The notes under the pieces were generated by a model. It was given only the letters and a program-made list of their open reading frames with translations. It was not told where the DNA came from and searched no databases. Positions 16,601 to 23,126 of a stretch of DNA of 42,632 nucleotides are shown one piece after another (the first letter of the stretch is position 1; each line of letters opens with the position of its first letter). The translations under genes were made by a program, and so were the position numbers. Source of the stretch: Patescibacteria group bacterium UBA2135 (GTDB taxonomy: Bacteria; Patescibacteriota; Minisyncoccia; Phycocordibacterales; UBA2135); assembly GCA_002327685.1 (NCBI GenBank), contig DCXN01000016.1:1-42632 (forward strand), given 5' to 3'.

Positions 16601-16874
16601 TATACGAAAAACGAAAGAACTACACGAGGGTTCAACAGTTATAGTTGGCGGTATCATAGAAGAAGTAAAAACCATACTGACTTCAAAAGGTGACCAGATG
16701 GCATTTCTAAAAATTGCTGACTTTTATGACAATATTGAAACAGTCGTATTTCCACGAATGTTTAATGAATACAAAAATCTTCTTGAGCCCGAGCGAACCA
16801 TTCTTGCAAAAGGAAAAACATCTCACCGGCGAGGAACACCCAGTTTCATTGTTGAAAAAATTAAAGAATTATAA
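13683..16874 (+). CDS. dnaE: DNA polymerase III subunit alpha
   Basis: 1063 aa, about 100 shorter than E. coli DnaE. It is the replicative polymerase catalytic subunit. The N-terminal PHP domain (FIHLHTHSHYSLLDGL, LTDHGVLYG) retains its His residues. The palm carries PDIDMDFED (about 394-402), followed by YGTMMARGAVRDVARAL and the thumb/fingers (ALYRPGPLAFIPDYIKRK, FNKAHAASYGWVAYQTAYMK). A helix-hairpin-helix region precedes a C-terminal OB fold (about 985-1063, VIVGGIIEEV). The tau-binding tail of E. coli is absent. The start MSFIHLHTH follows a -10 by 6 nt. No Shine-Dalgarno is present. Confidence 0.97.
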   Translation: MSFIHLHTHSHYSLLDGLSKLPEMVHLAKTYNMSAIGLTDHGVLYGAIQFYKTCKDEGIKPIIGLEAYVAHRSRLDKQPGIDNKRYHLTLLAKNNTGYHNLIRLVSLSHLEGYYYKPRIDRELLNKYSDGLICLSGCFGGELSRALRNKNTEEAERVIEEYQKIFGKDNYFLEIMHHPNVEGLNDVRRETIALGKKFDIPIVGTHDSHYLHKDDAKAHDTLIAIQTNTDLDDAKRLTLSNDDFSFIDTKTAREYFKDIPEAVENTEKIADMCNVELELGKWVFPNYEIEEGTTYDAELEKLTYAGLGSRNLQKTKDVDERITYELGIIETKNFSPYFLVVADLLRFARENNILTNTRGSAAGSLVSYLLGITNINPLEYKLPFERFLNPERPSAPDIDMDFEDTRRNEVIDYAKEKYGEKHVAQIGTYGTMMARGAVRDVARALNKPYSIGDQIARLIPLGAQGFPMTIDRALEMTPELQDLYKKEEEVREIIDLSKRLEGCARHVSTHAAGVVVGPEELMHSVPLQHDPRGDNIITQYDMHAVEDVGLIKFDFLGIKNLTILGNSVRLVKEFCDVDVDIEHIPTDDKKTYEKLAQGETMGLFQLNGSGMTQYLKQLKPTIIEDINAMIALYRPGPLAFIPDYIKRKENPELVSYVDDRLKDILEATYGILIYQDDILLIVTQIAGYSWGEADKFRKAVGKKIPEEMQAQKKRFMSGCIENGMSKDKVQKLWDMIETFAAYGFNKAHAASYGWVAYQTAYMKANYPTEYMAAVLTADAGDVEKIGEAIAECVRLNIPVLPPDINESFGDFTVIKDSPESVNASQDKIRFGLYSIKNFGTEIANAIIKEREENGKFASFVNFLERIRHKNLNKKSLESLVKCGALDNLGDRGAMYGNIEEALIYNKENSADAQRQDSLFGLMENQDSVPQLSLKESPIISVAEQLSWEKELLGLYISGHPLEQHKEKFDRLKLDIRKTKELHEGSTVIVGGIIEEVKTILTSKGDQMAFLKIADFYDNIETVVFPRMFNEYKNLLEPERTILAKGKTSHRRGTPSFIVEKIKEL

Positions 16875-16924
16875 ATAGTAAGTAGTGGGTAAATATGTAC
16901 TAAAATTCAGACAACTTGAATTAT

Positions 16925-16960
16925 TACGAAAACGCCCATGTACATAATTGACATGGGCGT
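16925..16960 (-). terminator. Terminator between dnaE and the Nudix-like gene
   Basis: ACGCCCATGT/ACATGGGCGT, 10-bp stem. On the minus strand it is followed by TTTTCG, so it mainly serves the Nudix-like gene. It can also stop dnaE read-through. Confidence 0.7.
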
Positions 16961-16971
16961 CGCTAGTTGCA

Positions 16972-17370
16972 CTACATATACTTTTTAATGAGTTTGCGTT
17001 GCCCCCCTACAAAGCCGGGCGTGTTGTTTAATTCTGATGGTTGAAAGACTCTTATTTCCTCACCAGCTCTAGGCTTTCGTAATAGCGGAAGTTTTGGGAG
17101 ATCAACTTTAAACAAAATAGATAGGCGCGTGTCTCTTGGCCAGCTTATTACGAATTCAAGCATGTTTTCAGGAAAATTAATACCAAGATCGTCTCTTACT
17201 TTTTGAATAGCAAGTTGTCTTGCGTCTTGTATTTTTCTCTTTCTAGAGGAATCATTAATATTTCCATTGCCTCCAGGCATTCTCCATAAGGGCTTTTTTT
17301 CACAATTGTTCTTTAGAAGTGGAACCCCTTCTGGTGTGGTTATAAGTATGGCAACTCCGCAATTACTCAA
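16972..17370 (-). CDS. Nudix-fold protein with degenerate Nudix box
   Basis: 132 aa. The fold cues are Nudix (GVAILITTPEGVPLL, WRMPGG, EFVISWPRDTRL, EEIRVFQPSEL), but the catalytic box is broken: where REUxEExGU is expected the sequence reads QKVRDDLGI, so the RE pair and both key Glu are changed. It may be inactive, a binding protein, or use the Asp residues. The start is TTG at 17370, chosen because GGGAGG lies about 10 nt upstream. A TTGACT-N17-TATAAT promoter and a terminator make it an independent leadered gene. Confidence 0.75.
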   Translation of the reverse strand: MSNCGVAILITTPEGVPLLKNNCEKKPLWRMPGGNGNINDSSRKRKIQDARQLAIQKVRDDLGINFPENMLEFVISWPRDTRLSILFKVDLPKLPLLRKPRAGEEIRVFQPSELNNTPGFVGGQRKLIKKYM

Positions 17371-17414
17371 CGTGTCTTTTCCTCCCTTTATTCGTGTTTG
17401 ATTTTTCTATCCTA

Positions 17415-17443
17415 ATTATATATCAGTATAGAGAATAAGTCAA
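17415..17443 (-). promoter_or_regulatory. Promoter of the Nudix-like gene
   Basis: TTGACT (17438-17443), 17-bp spacer, perfect TATAAT (17415-17420). It gives a leader of about 40 nt with GGGAGG. Confidence 0.8.
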
Positions 17444-17522
17444 GCATTTGAGTCAAAGAAATCTTGTTTCAAGATTGGAACTTGAAACACTGAATCGCTT
17501 GCGACTCGGTTATTTATTCTGT

Positions 17523-17528
17523 TATTAT
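17523..17528 (+). promoter_or_regulatory. thrS -10 element (leaderless)
   Basis: TATTAT ends 7 nt before the thrS ATG. TTGCGA lies 18 bp upstream. Confidence 0.6.
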
Positions 17529-17535
17529 AGAGTCT

Positions 17536-18804
17536 ATGAATACAGACGAAGAGCTGAAAAACGATCCACAACCTGAAGGAAACGAACGCGACCATAAAAA
17601 ACTGGGAAAACAGTTAGACCTTTATTATGTTGACGAAACAGTTGGTAAAGGGCTACCACTTTTTACCCATAAAGGAGCAACAATTCGCCGTGAATTGGAG
17701 CGTTTTATCATTGACGAGGAAATACGTCGTGGATACCAACATGTCTACACTCCTGATATCGCAAAGCTTGATTTATATATAAAATCCGGACATTATCCGC
17801 ACTACAAGGATTCAATGTATGCGCCAATTGAAATTGATGATGAAAAATTCATGCTTCGCCCAATGTCCTGCCCACATCATTTTCAACTATATCTTTCAAA
17901 ACCTCGGAGTTATCGGGAGCTTCCTATGCGCATGGGCGAACTTGCTAAACTCTACAGATATGAACAATCCGGAGAGTTGATGGGGCTTCAGAGAACTCGT
18001 ACATTTTGTCTCGCTGATGCGCATATTATATGTGCAACTGAAGAGCAAGCAATGAAAGAGATTGGCGGCGCGCTTGAATTAATTGAATATATTGCAGGTG
18101 TTTTTGGGTTTACCTATGGCACACACTACCATTACCGTCTCTCACTTCGCGATCGCAACAATACAAAGGAATATTATGACAATGATGCGGCATGGGAAAA
18201 AAGCGAAATGCTTCTGCGTGATTTATTAAAAAAACACGGAAAAGAATTTGTTGAAGCAAAAGGTCATGCAGTATTTTACGGACCCAAAATTGATATTCAA
18301 ATGAAAAATGTAAATGGCAAAGAAGACACAGCGTTTACCGTGCAATATGACTTTTGCATGCCCGACCGTTTTGATCTTTCATACACTGACAAAGATGGGT
18401 CAAAAAAACGCGCTTTTGTTGTCCATCGTTCTTCAATCGGTGCCATTGAGCGTATCATGGCATTTTTAATTGAGCATTATGCGGGCGCTTTCCCTCTCTG
18501 GCTTTCTCCTGTTCAAATTGCAATTTTACCAATTGGAGAGACGCAAAAAAAATATGCGACAGAAATATATGAACAATTGCGTCAAACAGGAATACGCGCA
18601 GAATTACACGCAGAAAATGTAACACTCAATAAAAGAATTGTGGCTGTTAAGAAACATAAAATCCCCTACTTTGTCGTAATTGGAGACAAAGAAATCAATT
18701 CAAAAACTGTCACACTTGAAAGCCGCGATACTGGAAAATCGGAGATGGTTCCAGTTCAAGATCTACTTACAAAACTTACAAAAGAAATTGCAGATAAAAG
18801 ATAA
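17536..18804 (+). CDS. thrS: Threonyl-tRNA synthetase, core-only form
   Basis: 422 aa against about 640 in E. coli. It charges tRNA-Thr with Thr. The protein begins directly in the class II core (LDLYYVDETVGKGLPLFTHK), so the N-terminal TGS and the editing (N2) domains are missing. The zinc ligands are visible: Cys112 in MSCPHHF, the His in LADAHIIC and the His in VVHRSSIG. Class II motif 3 is GAIERIMAFLIEHYAGAFP. The anticodon-binding domain spans about 325-422 (SPVQIAILPIGE). It is leaderless with -10 TATTAT. Such ThrRS forms cannot cis-edit Ser-tRNA(Thr). The only tRNA in the window is tRNA-Thr(UGU). Confidence 0.95.
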   Translation: MNTDEELKNDPQPEGNERDHKKLGKQLDLYYVDETVGKGLPLFTHKGATIRRELERFIIDEEIRRGYQHVYTPDIAKLDLYIKSGHYPHYKDSMYAPIEIDDEKFMLRPMSCPHHFQLYLSKPRSYRELPMRMGELAKLYRYEQSGELMGLQRTRTFCLADAHIICATEEQAMKEIGGALELIEYIAGVFGFTYGTHYHYRLSLRDRNNTKEYYDNDAAWEKSEMLLRDLLKKHGKEFVEAKGHAVFYGPKIDIQMKNVNGKEDTAFTVQYDFCMPDRFDLSYTDKDGSKKRAFVVHRSSIGAIERIMAFLIEHYAGAFPLWLSPVQIAILPIGETQKKYATEIYEQLRQTGIRAELHAENVTLNKRIVAVKKHKIPYFVVIGDKEINSKTVTLESRDTGKSEMVPVQDLLTKLTKEIADKR

Positions 18805-18865
18805 ACTCACAACATACAACCAACAACCCGCAACATAACACGAACAGGACAAAAAAAGAAACGGT

Positions 18866-18894
18866 AAAAAAATCCCGCTCAAGACAGAGCGGGA
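18866..18894 (-). terminator. Terminator of the 6S-like RNA
   Basis: On the minus strand, TCCCGCTC/GAGCGGGA form an 8-bp stem with a 6-nt loop, followed by seven T residues. Confidence 0.95.
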
Positions 18895-19057
18895 GAGAAT
18901 GAAAGGTTGCTATGGTTTGGGCATGGTCGGGGAGGGGGGGTAACCACGAAGACTCGGGGTCTTACTGCAGATAGCGACCTCCAATAGCAGGGCTGGCAGA
19001 GCCAAAGCTAGGGCCACTGGAGCTACAGCCGCCAAATGACCACAACAACCTTTCATT
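18866..19057 (-). ncRNA. Structured small RNA, 6S RNA candidate
   Basis: A promoter TTGACA-N16-TATACT (19062-19089) and a strong terminator (18866-18894) delimit a transcript of about 190 nt, or about 160 nt without the terminator. The ends pair in a long closing stem: AATGAAAGGTTG at the 5' end with CAACCTTTCATT near the 3' end, extended by TGTGG/CCATA. Inside, CTCCAGTGGC pairs with GCTATTGGAG (two wobbles), giving an apical arm. The 3' side of the central open region has a small hairpin AAGAC-CCCGA-GTCTT. Closing stem, central bubble with a 3'-side hairpin and apical arm is the 6S RNA layout, the RNA that mimics an open promoter and binds RNA polymerase. No SRP, RNase P or tmRNA signature is seen. 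The promoter and terminator are well supported. The 6S identity is inference. Confidence 0.65.
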
Positions 19058-19061
19058 GGAG

Positions 19062-19089
19062 AGTATAGCAAATCAACAAAACTTGTCAA
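19062..19089 (-). promoter_or_regulatory. Promoter of the 6S-like RNA
   Basis: Perfect TTGACA (19084-19089), 16-bp spacer, TATACT (19062-19067). The predicted start is at about 19055-19057. Confidence 0.88.
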
Positions 19090-19125
19090 TACCCTGAAAA
19101 TTGCTTTAAAATAAAGGTTTAACGA

Positions 19126-19155
19126 CATTCCAACATTCTGCAGAATGTTGGAATG
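19126..19155. repeat. 30-bp perfect palindrome
   Basis: CATTCCAACATTCTG followed by its exact complement. It lies upstream of the 6S-like RNA promoter. It may be a cruciform or a regulatory site, and no T-run is attached on the minus strand. Confidence 0.85.
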
Positions 19156-19197
19156 TTTTATAAGACGATTTACCTGTATGTATTTTGTACTTTTTGC

Positions 19198-19231
19198 TCC
19201 ATTGAACGATTCGGGCGAATTGTTCAATGGA
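19198..19231. repeat. 34-bp near-perfect palindrome
   Basis: TCCATTGAAC...GTTCAATGGA outer arms with inner ATTCG/CGAAT. Confidence 0.8.
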
Positions 19232-19240
19232 AACAAGCAA

Positions 19241-19272
19241 GAAAAATGCCGCCACGATAAAACGTGCGGCAC
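19241..19272 (-). terminator. Terminator of the RHH-like gene
   Basis: GCCGC-C-ACG/CGT-GCGGC stem (one bulge), followed on the minus strand by ATTTTTC. Confidence 0.8.
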
Positions 19273-19286
19273 GAAAGAAAAAATTA

Positions 19287-19529
19287 TTACGACCTGGATT
19301 TACGGACAATAGAAAGAGCAGGTAAATTTAACACATTAAATACATTTTCTTTAGCATCTATTGAGGCGATTTCGCGACCATCTTTTCTCACGCTTACGGC
19401 CCACAAAAAAAGTGTTAACGCATTATCGACCAGATCATTCTTTTCTCGAATTTCACATTCCTGCATAGCAGATTCTAGTTTTCGTAGTTTGTCTTCATGT
19501 ATTTTAATTTCAATTGTCGCAATAGCCAT
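19287..19529 (-). CDS. Small ribbon-helix-helix-like protein
   Basis: 80 aa. An N-terminal strand-like stretch (ATIEIKIHEDKLRKLESA) is followed by two predicted helices (NDLVDNALTLFLWAVSVRK) and a REIASIDAKENVF end that recalls small CopG/Arc-type repressors and related antitoxin-like proteins. This is a fold-level guess. No toxin partner is adjacent: gyrB lies upstream and the 6S-like RNA downstream, both on the same strand. A 7-bp-arm palindrome (19547-19564) about 20 nt upstream could be its own operator, since RHH repressors often bind such sites. It has its own terminator. No Shine-Dalgarno sits at normal spacing. Confidence 0.7.
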   Translation of the reverse strand: MAIATIEIKIHEDKLRKLESAMQECEIREKNDLVDNALTLFLWAVSVRKDGREIASIDAKENVFNVLNLPALSIVRKSRS

Positions 19530-19546
19530 TTATTGTCTTCTGCGAT

Positions 19547-19564
19547 TACTCCTATTAAGGAGTA
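19547..19564. promoter_or_regulatory. Palindromic operator candidate
   Basis: TACTCCT-ATTA-AGGAGTA, a perfect 7-bp-arm palindrome between gyrB and the RHH-like gene. It could be an autoregulatory site. Confidence 0.4.
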
Positions 19565-19612
19565 CGGGTGCCTTACCGTTACTGTACTATAAAATATTAT
19601 ATATATTACAAA

Positions 19613-21724
19613 TTATATGTCCAATTCCGCCTCCTTGGCGTGCGTCTGAATAAATGATTTGCGAGATGGCACGTCAGTCCCCATAAGCGTATCAAAGACA
19701 CGGTCAGCTTCTTGAGCATCTTCAATTGTTACTTGTTTGAGAGTTCGTGTCGTAGGATCCATGGTTGTTTCCCATAGTTCGTCTGGATTCATTTCACCGA
19801 GTCCTTTGTATCTTTGAAGTGATATTTTGGGTGATTTCTTCTCTCCTTCGCTCGCTTCATCCGCCACAGCTTGAGCTGGGGCAGATTCTCCTTCTGTGTC
19901 ACTTTCAGGATCTGCAATTTCTGTAACAGCTTCTTTCCCAAGAATCTGTCTTTTCTCATCCTCGGTATATACATACGTAACTTGCTTCCCTTTTTTGATT
20001 TTATAAAGTGGTGGCGTAGCTATGTATATATATCCTTCTTCAACAAGTGGTTTAAAATATCTATAAAACAATGTAAGAAGAAGTGTCCTAATGTGTGCGC
20101 CATCAACATCAGCATCTGTGGCAATAATGATTTTGTGGTAACGTAATTTTTCAATGTTAAAAGTATCTCCAATTGCTGTACCAAGCGCAACTACAAGCGC
20201 TTTAATTTCATTTGACGCAAGCATCTTATCCAGCCGTGCCCGTTCCACGTTCAAAATTTTTCCGCGCAATGGAAGTATTGCCTGCGTGCGCCGATCTCGC
20301 CCCATCTTGCTTGAACCACCAGCAGAATCACCTTCCACTATAAAGAGTTCTGACTCGGACGCATCTTTTGTTTGGCAATCAGCAAGTTTCCCTGGTAAAG
20401 TAAATCCTTCAAGCGCGCCTTTTCGCAGCACACTGTCTTTTGCCGCTTTAGCTGCCTTTCGCGCCTTGAGTGCTAAAATAACTTTTCCGACAATTGCCCG
20501 CGCGTCATCAGGACGCTCCTCAAGAAACGCTGCAAAAGCATCACTAAACACTTTTTCAACCGCGCCTCGCGCTTCAACACTCCCTAGTTTTCCTTTTGTC
20601 TGCCCCTCAAATTGAATTTCGCGCATTTTGACCGACACAACAGATGTTAACCCTTCTCGCACGTCATCTCCAGATAAGGCTTCTACCCCGCCCTTTAATA
20701 GATTATTTTTCTTTGCATAATCATTGAGCGTACGTGTCAAAGCGGTTCTAAATCCTGTTAGGTGTGTTCCTCCCTCTTGGTTGTAAGTGTTGTTTGCAAA
20801 TGCAAGTTCTCGAGAAGATATATCATCTACATACTGCAAAGCAACCTCAACAATGACATCGTCAATTGTTTTTTCTATGTAAAATACACTTTTATGCAAT
20901 GGTTTCAATACTTGATTGTATGACTTGACCATTGAAGCAAGTCCGCCCTCAAAATAAAATGAAAACTCTGGAACTTCTAAACCAAGCTCTTTGAGGTAGA
21001 AAGCGGAATCAGTGTCTATTTTGTCTGTGTATTCTCTGGCATCAATGACAACAATTTTTACCCCCTTGATTAGATATGCCTGCTGACGAAGGTGGTCAGC
21101 AATTTTTTTCCAGCTAAATGTTACGTCCTTAAATATCTCGGGATCCGGTTGAAATGTAATAATAGTGCCAGTTCTTTTTGAAGAACTTATTTTTTTCATT
21201 TTCGCCTTCTTCTTTCCTTTGCTGTACTCTTGTATGTATTTTCCATTATCTCTGTGAACTTCTGCGCTAGCGTATTCAGAAAGCGCGTTTACCACAGAAA
21301 TACCAACGCCGTGTAGTCCTCCAGAAATTTTATATCCTTCTCCGCCAAATTTTCCTCCAGCGTGAAGTGTCGTCATAATAGTTTCAAGTGCAGGCACTTT
21401 GGTTTGTTTGTGAATATCAACAGGTATGCCGCGTCCATTATCTACGATACGCACCATGTTGTCAGGAAGTAAGGCAACCTCTATTTGTGTTGCATAGTCA
21501 ACCATCGCTTCATCTCTGGAGTTGTCAAACGCCTCCCAAATCAGATGATGCAGACCCTCTGGTCCAGTTGTGCCAATATACATCCCCGGTCGCTTTCTGA
21601 CCGGTTCCAAGCCTTCCAAAACAGTAATATCAGCGGCTCTATATTCACCACTATGTGAGGCAGTTTTAGGTGTTTTTTTTGCGGTTTTAGGGGTCATAAA
21701 AAAAATAACATGGGGATCTCCCAT
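19613..21724 (-). CDS. gyrB: DNA gyrase subunit B
   Basis: 703 aa from ATG 21724. An internal ATG at 21697 is the alternative start, but TATAAT at 21731-21736 lies 6 nt before 21724, favouring a leaderless start there. GyrB supplies the ATPase of gyrase, which introduces negative supercoils. Visible are GHKL motifs (GLEPVRKRPGMYIG, DNSRDEAMVDYA, VDNGRGIPVD, GLHGVGISVVNALS), the Toprim motif EGDSAGGS (about 464-471), PLRGKILNVE, DADVDGAHIRTL, and the ending QRYKGLGEMNPDELWETTM. An acidic, Ala-rich insert (PESDTEGESAPAQA) lies before that ending. GyrB is favoured over ParE by the tail. No gyrA is in the window. Confidence 0.95.
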   Translation of the reverse strand: MGDPHVIFFMTPKTAKKTPKTASHSGEYRAADITVLEGLEPVRKRPGMYIGTTGPEGLHHLIWEAFDNSRDEAMVDYATQIEVALLPDNMVRIVDNGRGIPVDIHKQTKVPALETIMTTLHAGGKFGGEGYKISGGLHGVGISVVNALSEYASAEVHRDNGKYIQEYSKGKKKAKMKKISSSKRTGTIITFQPDPEIFKDVTFSWKKIADHLRQQAYLIKGVKIVVIDAREYTDKIDTDSAFYLKELGLEVPEFSFYFEGGLASMVKSYNQVLKPLHKSVFYIEKTIDDVIVEVALQYVDDISSRELAFANNTYNQEGGTHLTGFRTALTRTLNDYAKKNNLLKGGVEALSGDDVREGLTSVVSVKMREIQFEGQTKGKLGSVEARGAVEKVFSDAFAAFLEERPDDARAIVGKVILALKARKAAKAAKDSVLRKGALEGFTLPGKLADCQTKDASESELFIVEGDSAGGSSKMGRDRRTQAILPLRGKILNVERARLDKMLASNEIKALVVALGTAIGDTFNIEKLRYHKIIIATDADVDGAHIRTLLLTLFYRYFKPLVEEGYIYIATPPLYKIKKGKQVTYVYTEDEKRQILGKEAVTEIADPESDTEGESAPAQAVADEASEGEKKSPKISLQRYKGLGEMNPDELWETTMDPTTRTLKQVTIEDAQEADRVFDTLMGTDVPSRKSFIQTHAKEAELDI

Positions 21725-21730
21725 ACGTTC

Positions 21731-21758
21731 ATTATAACAAAATACCCCTAAAAAACAA
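21731..21758 (-). promoter_or_regulatory. gyrB promoter (leaderless)
   Basis: TTGTTT (21753-21758), 16 bp, TATAAT (21731-21736), 6 nt to the ATG. The spacer and -35 lie in a small hairpin (ACCCC/GGGGT). Confidence 0.65.
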
Positions 21759-21790
21759 GGGGTTTTTCAAATTTTGGGGATAATTCATCC

Positions 21791-21857
21791 TTCGCAAGGT
21801 CCGGCCTTACTCTGCAAGTTATACACAGCTTATCCCCACGTAAGGCCGGGCCTTGCG
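21791..21857. repeat. 18-bp-arm hairpin with DnaA-box-like loop
   Basis: CGCAAGGTCCGGCCTTAC pairs with GTAAGGCCGGGCCTTGCG (one mismatch). The loop holds TTATACACA (21819-21827, matches TTATnCACA) and TTATCCCCA (21830-21838). A third TTATCCCCA lies inverted at 21775-21783. It sits between pheS and gyrB. Confidence 0.75.
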
Positions 21858-21873
21858 GCGGTTTTGCAGGGAC

Positions 21874-23052
21874 TTATCTTAATTCAGCGTTAAATTGAAT
21901 AGCTGTTTGTTTGTAAATTTCATCTTGTATTTTATCAACTTCTTCCGACAGAAGAGTTCTGTCATTGCTCCTGTATATTATCCGATAAGTGTAACTAATC
22001 TTGTCTGCTCCAAATTTTTCAGCATTTTCGTATGAATCAATTAATCGTACTTCTTCCACTAAATCCCCGCCTAGATCTCGTATTAAGTCAAAGTAATTAT
22101 TTGGTACAAAATCTTTTTGAACTACAAAAGAAATATCTCGTGTAATTGGTGGATACTTACTAACCGGCACATATGTATTACCTAAGCGCAATTGTTTTTT
22201 GATGCGCGGGTCATCCGACCACAATAGTCGGATGTCCGGTAATTGCATGCTTATTATTGCAAGCCGTTCAAGACCAAATCCAAATGCCCATCCGTTATAT
22301 ATATCAGGGTCAACTCCAAAATTTTTTAAAACAATTGGTTTCACAATACCGCTACCCAAAACTTCTACCCATCGTCCATCAACTTCTATCTCCATTTCAA
22401 TACTCGGATCGGTATAGGGGAATTCATCTTTGTTGAAACGATATTTAATTTCCTTGCCAAAAATAATTTGAGCAATTTCAGTTAAAACTTCTTTAAGATC
22501 ATCAGCGGTAATAACTTCTTTTTCTTTTGGAGAAAGGTACCATCCATCCATTTGATGAAATATGTTCATGTGGTTTCGGTCTATTTCATCTTTTCGGTAA
22601 ACTTTTCCATACGACAATGCACCAATACTTTCTTTCGCTTTTATTTTTTCTTTAACTTCTGACTGCATAAGCCAGTAACGCCACATTATCGTGGTATGAG
22701 TACGCAGGATTTTTTCGTCGTCAACGTAATACGTATCAGATTTACTTCTGGCTGGGTGATCTTTGGGAAAATTGAATAAATCAAAACTTTCATAAGCCCC
22801 AACAATTTCAGGAACTTTGATTTCATCAAAGTCAGTGAAACGTTCAATGCCCAAAATACGGTTAACAAGCTCGTTTAGTGGGCTTGTTTTATCCCGCGAC
22901 AAATCAGGCATATTTAAAAAGCGAAGAAGTCTCTGTGCTTCAGGGTCATCTCTTTTTCCAAGGCTTTCTTGCGCTTGTTTTATTTCCAGAGAATCAGCAA
23001 TTTCAATATGCCGTTTTTCAAATTTATCTTTCATATTTTCCGAGTATAACAT
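21874..23052 (-). CDS. pheS: Single-chain phenylalanyl-tRNA synthetase (PheS core plus FDX-ACB domain)
   Basis: 392 aa. Residues about 60-290 are the class II PheRS alpha core (motif 2 region FHQMDGWYL; motif 3 GFGLERLAIISM; Phe-site DPSIEMEIEVDGRWVEVLGSG). The C-terminal 95 residues (PPITRDISFVV, LIRDLGGDLVEEVRLIDSYE, TYRIIYRSNDRTLLSEEVDKI) are an FDX-ACB anticodon-binding domain, which in bacteria normally ends the separate beta chain PheT. The order matches the monomeric mitochondrial PheRS. No pheT is adjacent. The usual N-terminal coiled coil is reduced. ATG 23052 has AGGAGAG 5-7 nt upstream. A second ATG at 23034, 8 nt after TATACT, is an alternative leaderless start. A terminator lies just upstream. 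Confidence 0.9.
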   Translation of the reverse strand: MLYSENMKDKFEKRHIEIADSLEIKQAQESLGKRDDPEAQRLLRFLNMPDLSRDKTSPLNELVNRILGIERFTDFDEIKVPEIVGAYESFDLFNFPKDHPARSKSDTYYVDDEKILRTHTTIMWRYWLMQSEVKEKIKAKESIGALSYGKVYRKDEIDRNHMNIFHQMDGWYLSPKEKEVITADDLKEVLTEIAQIIFGKEIKYRFNKDEFPYTDPSIEMEIEVDGRWVEVLGSGIVKPIVLKNFGVDPDIYNGWAFGFGLERLAIISMQLPDIRLLWSDDPRIKKQLRLGNTYVPVSKYPPITRDISFVVQKDFVPNNYFDLIRDLGGDLVEEVRLIDSYENAEKFGADKISYTYRIIYRSNDRTLLSEEVDKIQDEIYKQTAIQFNAELR

Positions 23053-23084
23053 AAAACTCTCCTGTTTGTAGTGTAAAAAATTTA

Positions 23085-23112
23085 AGGAAAAAAGCCGCGG
23101 TTAAGCGGCTTT
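23085..23112 (-). terminator. Terminator of the 54-aa membrane protein gene
   Basis: AAAGCCGC/GCGGCTTT, 8-bp stem with a 6-nt loop, followed on the minus strand by TTTTTTCC. Confidence 0.9.
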
Positions 23113-23126
23113 CTAGTATGTGGACA

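Larger units (their letters stand above)
18805..19286. other. Spacer holding an ncRNA and three palindromes
   Basis: This 480-bp stretch has no credible protein gene. In order it holds an ACAACC-type degenerate repeat (18806-18842), the minus-strand 6S-like RNA with terminator and promoter (18866-19089), a 30-bp perfect palindrome (19126-19155), a 34-bp near-perfect palindrome (19198-19231) and the terminator of the RHH-like gene (19241-19272). Confidence 0.8.

Noticed and set aside
18910..19054. 48-aa minus-strand frame with a hydrophobic middle (MKGCCGHLAAV...)
   Set aside because: Its ATG lies at the predicted transcription start of the 6S-like RNA, there is no Shine-Dalgarno, and the whole segment folds into the RNA's paired arms.
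19287..19529. Toxin-antitoxin pair
   Set aside because: The protein looks RHH-like, but no partner gene overlaps or abuts it.
21741..21770. Terminator of a + strand gene (ACCCC/GGGGT plus T-run)
   Set aside because: No + strand gene precedes it. The hairpin overlaps the gyrB promoter spacer and is short.
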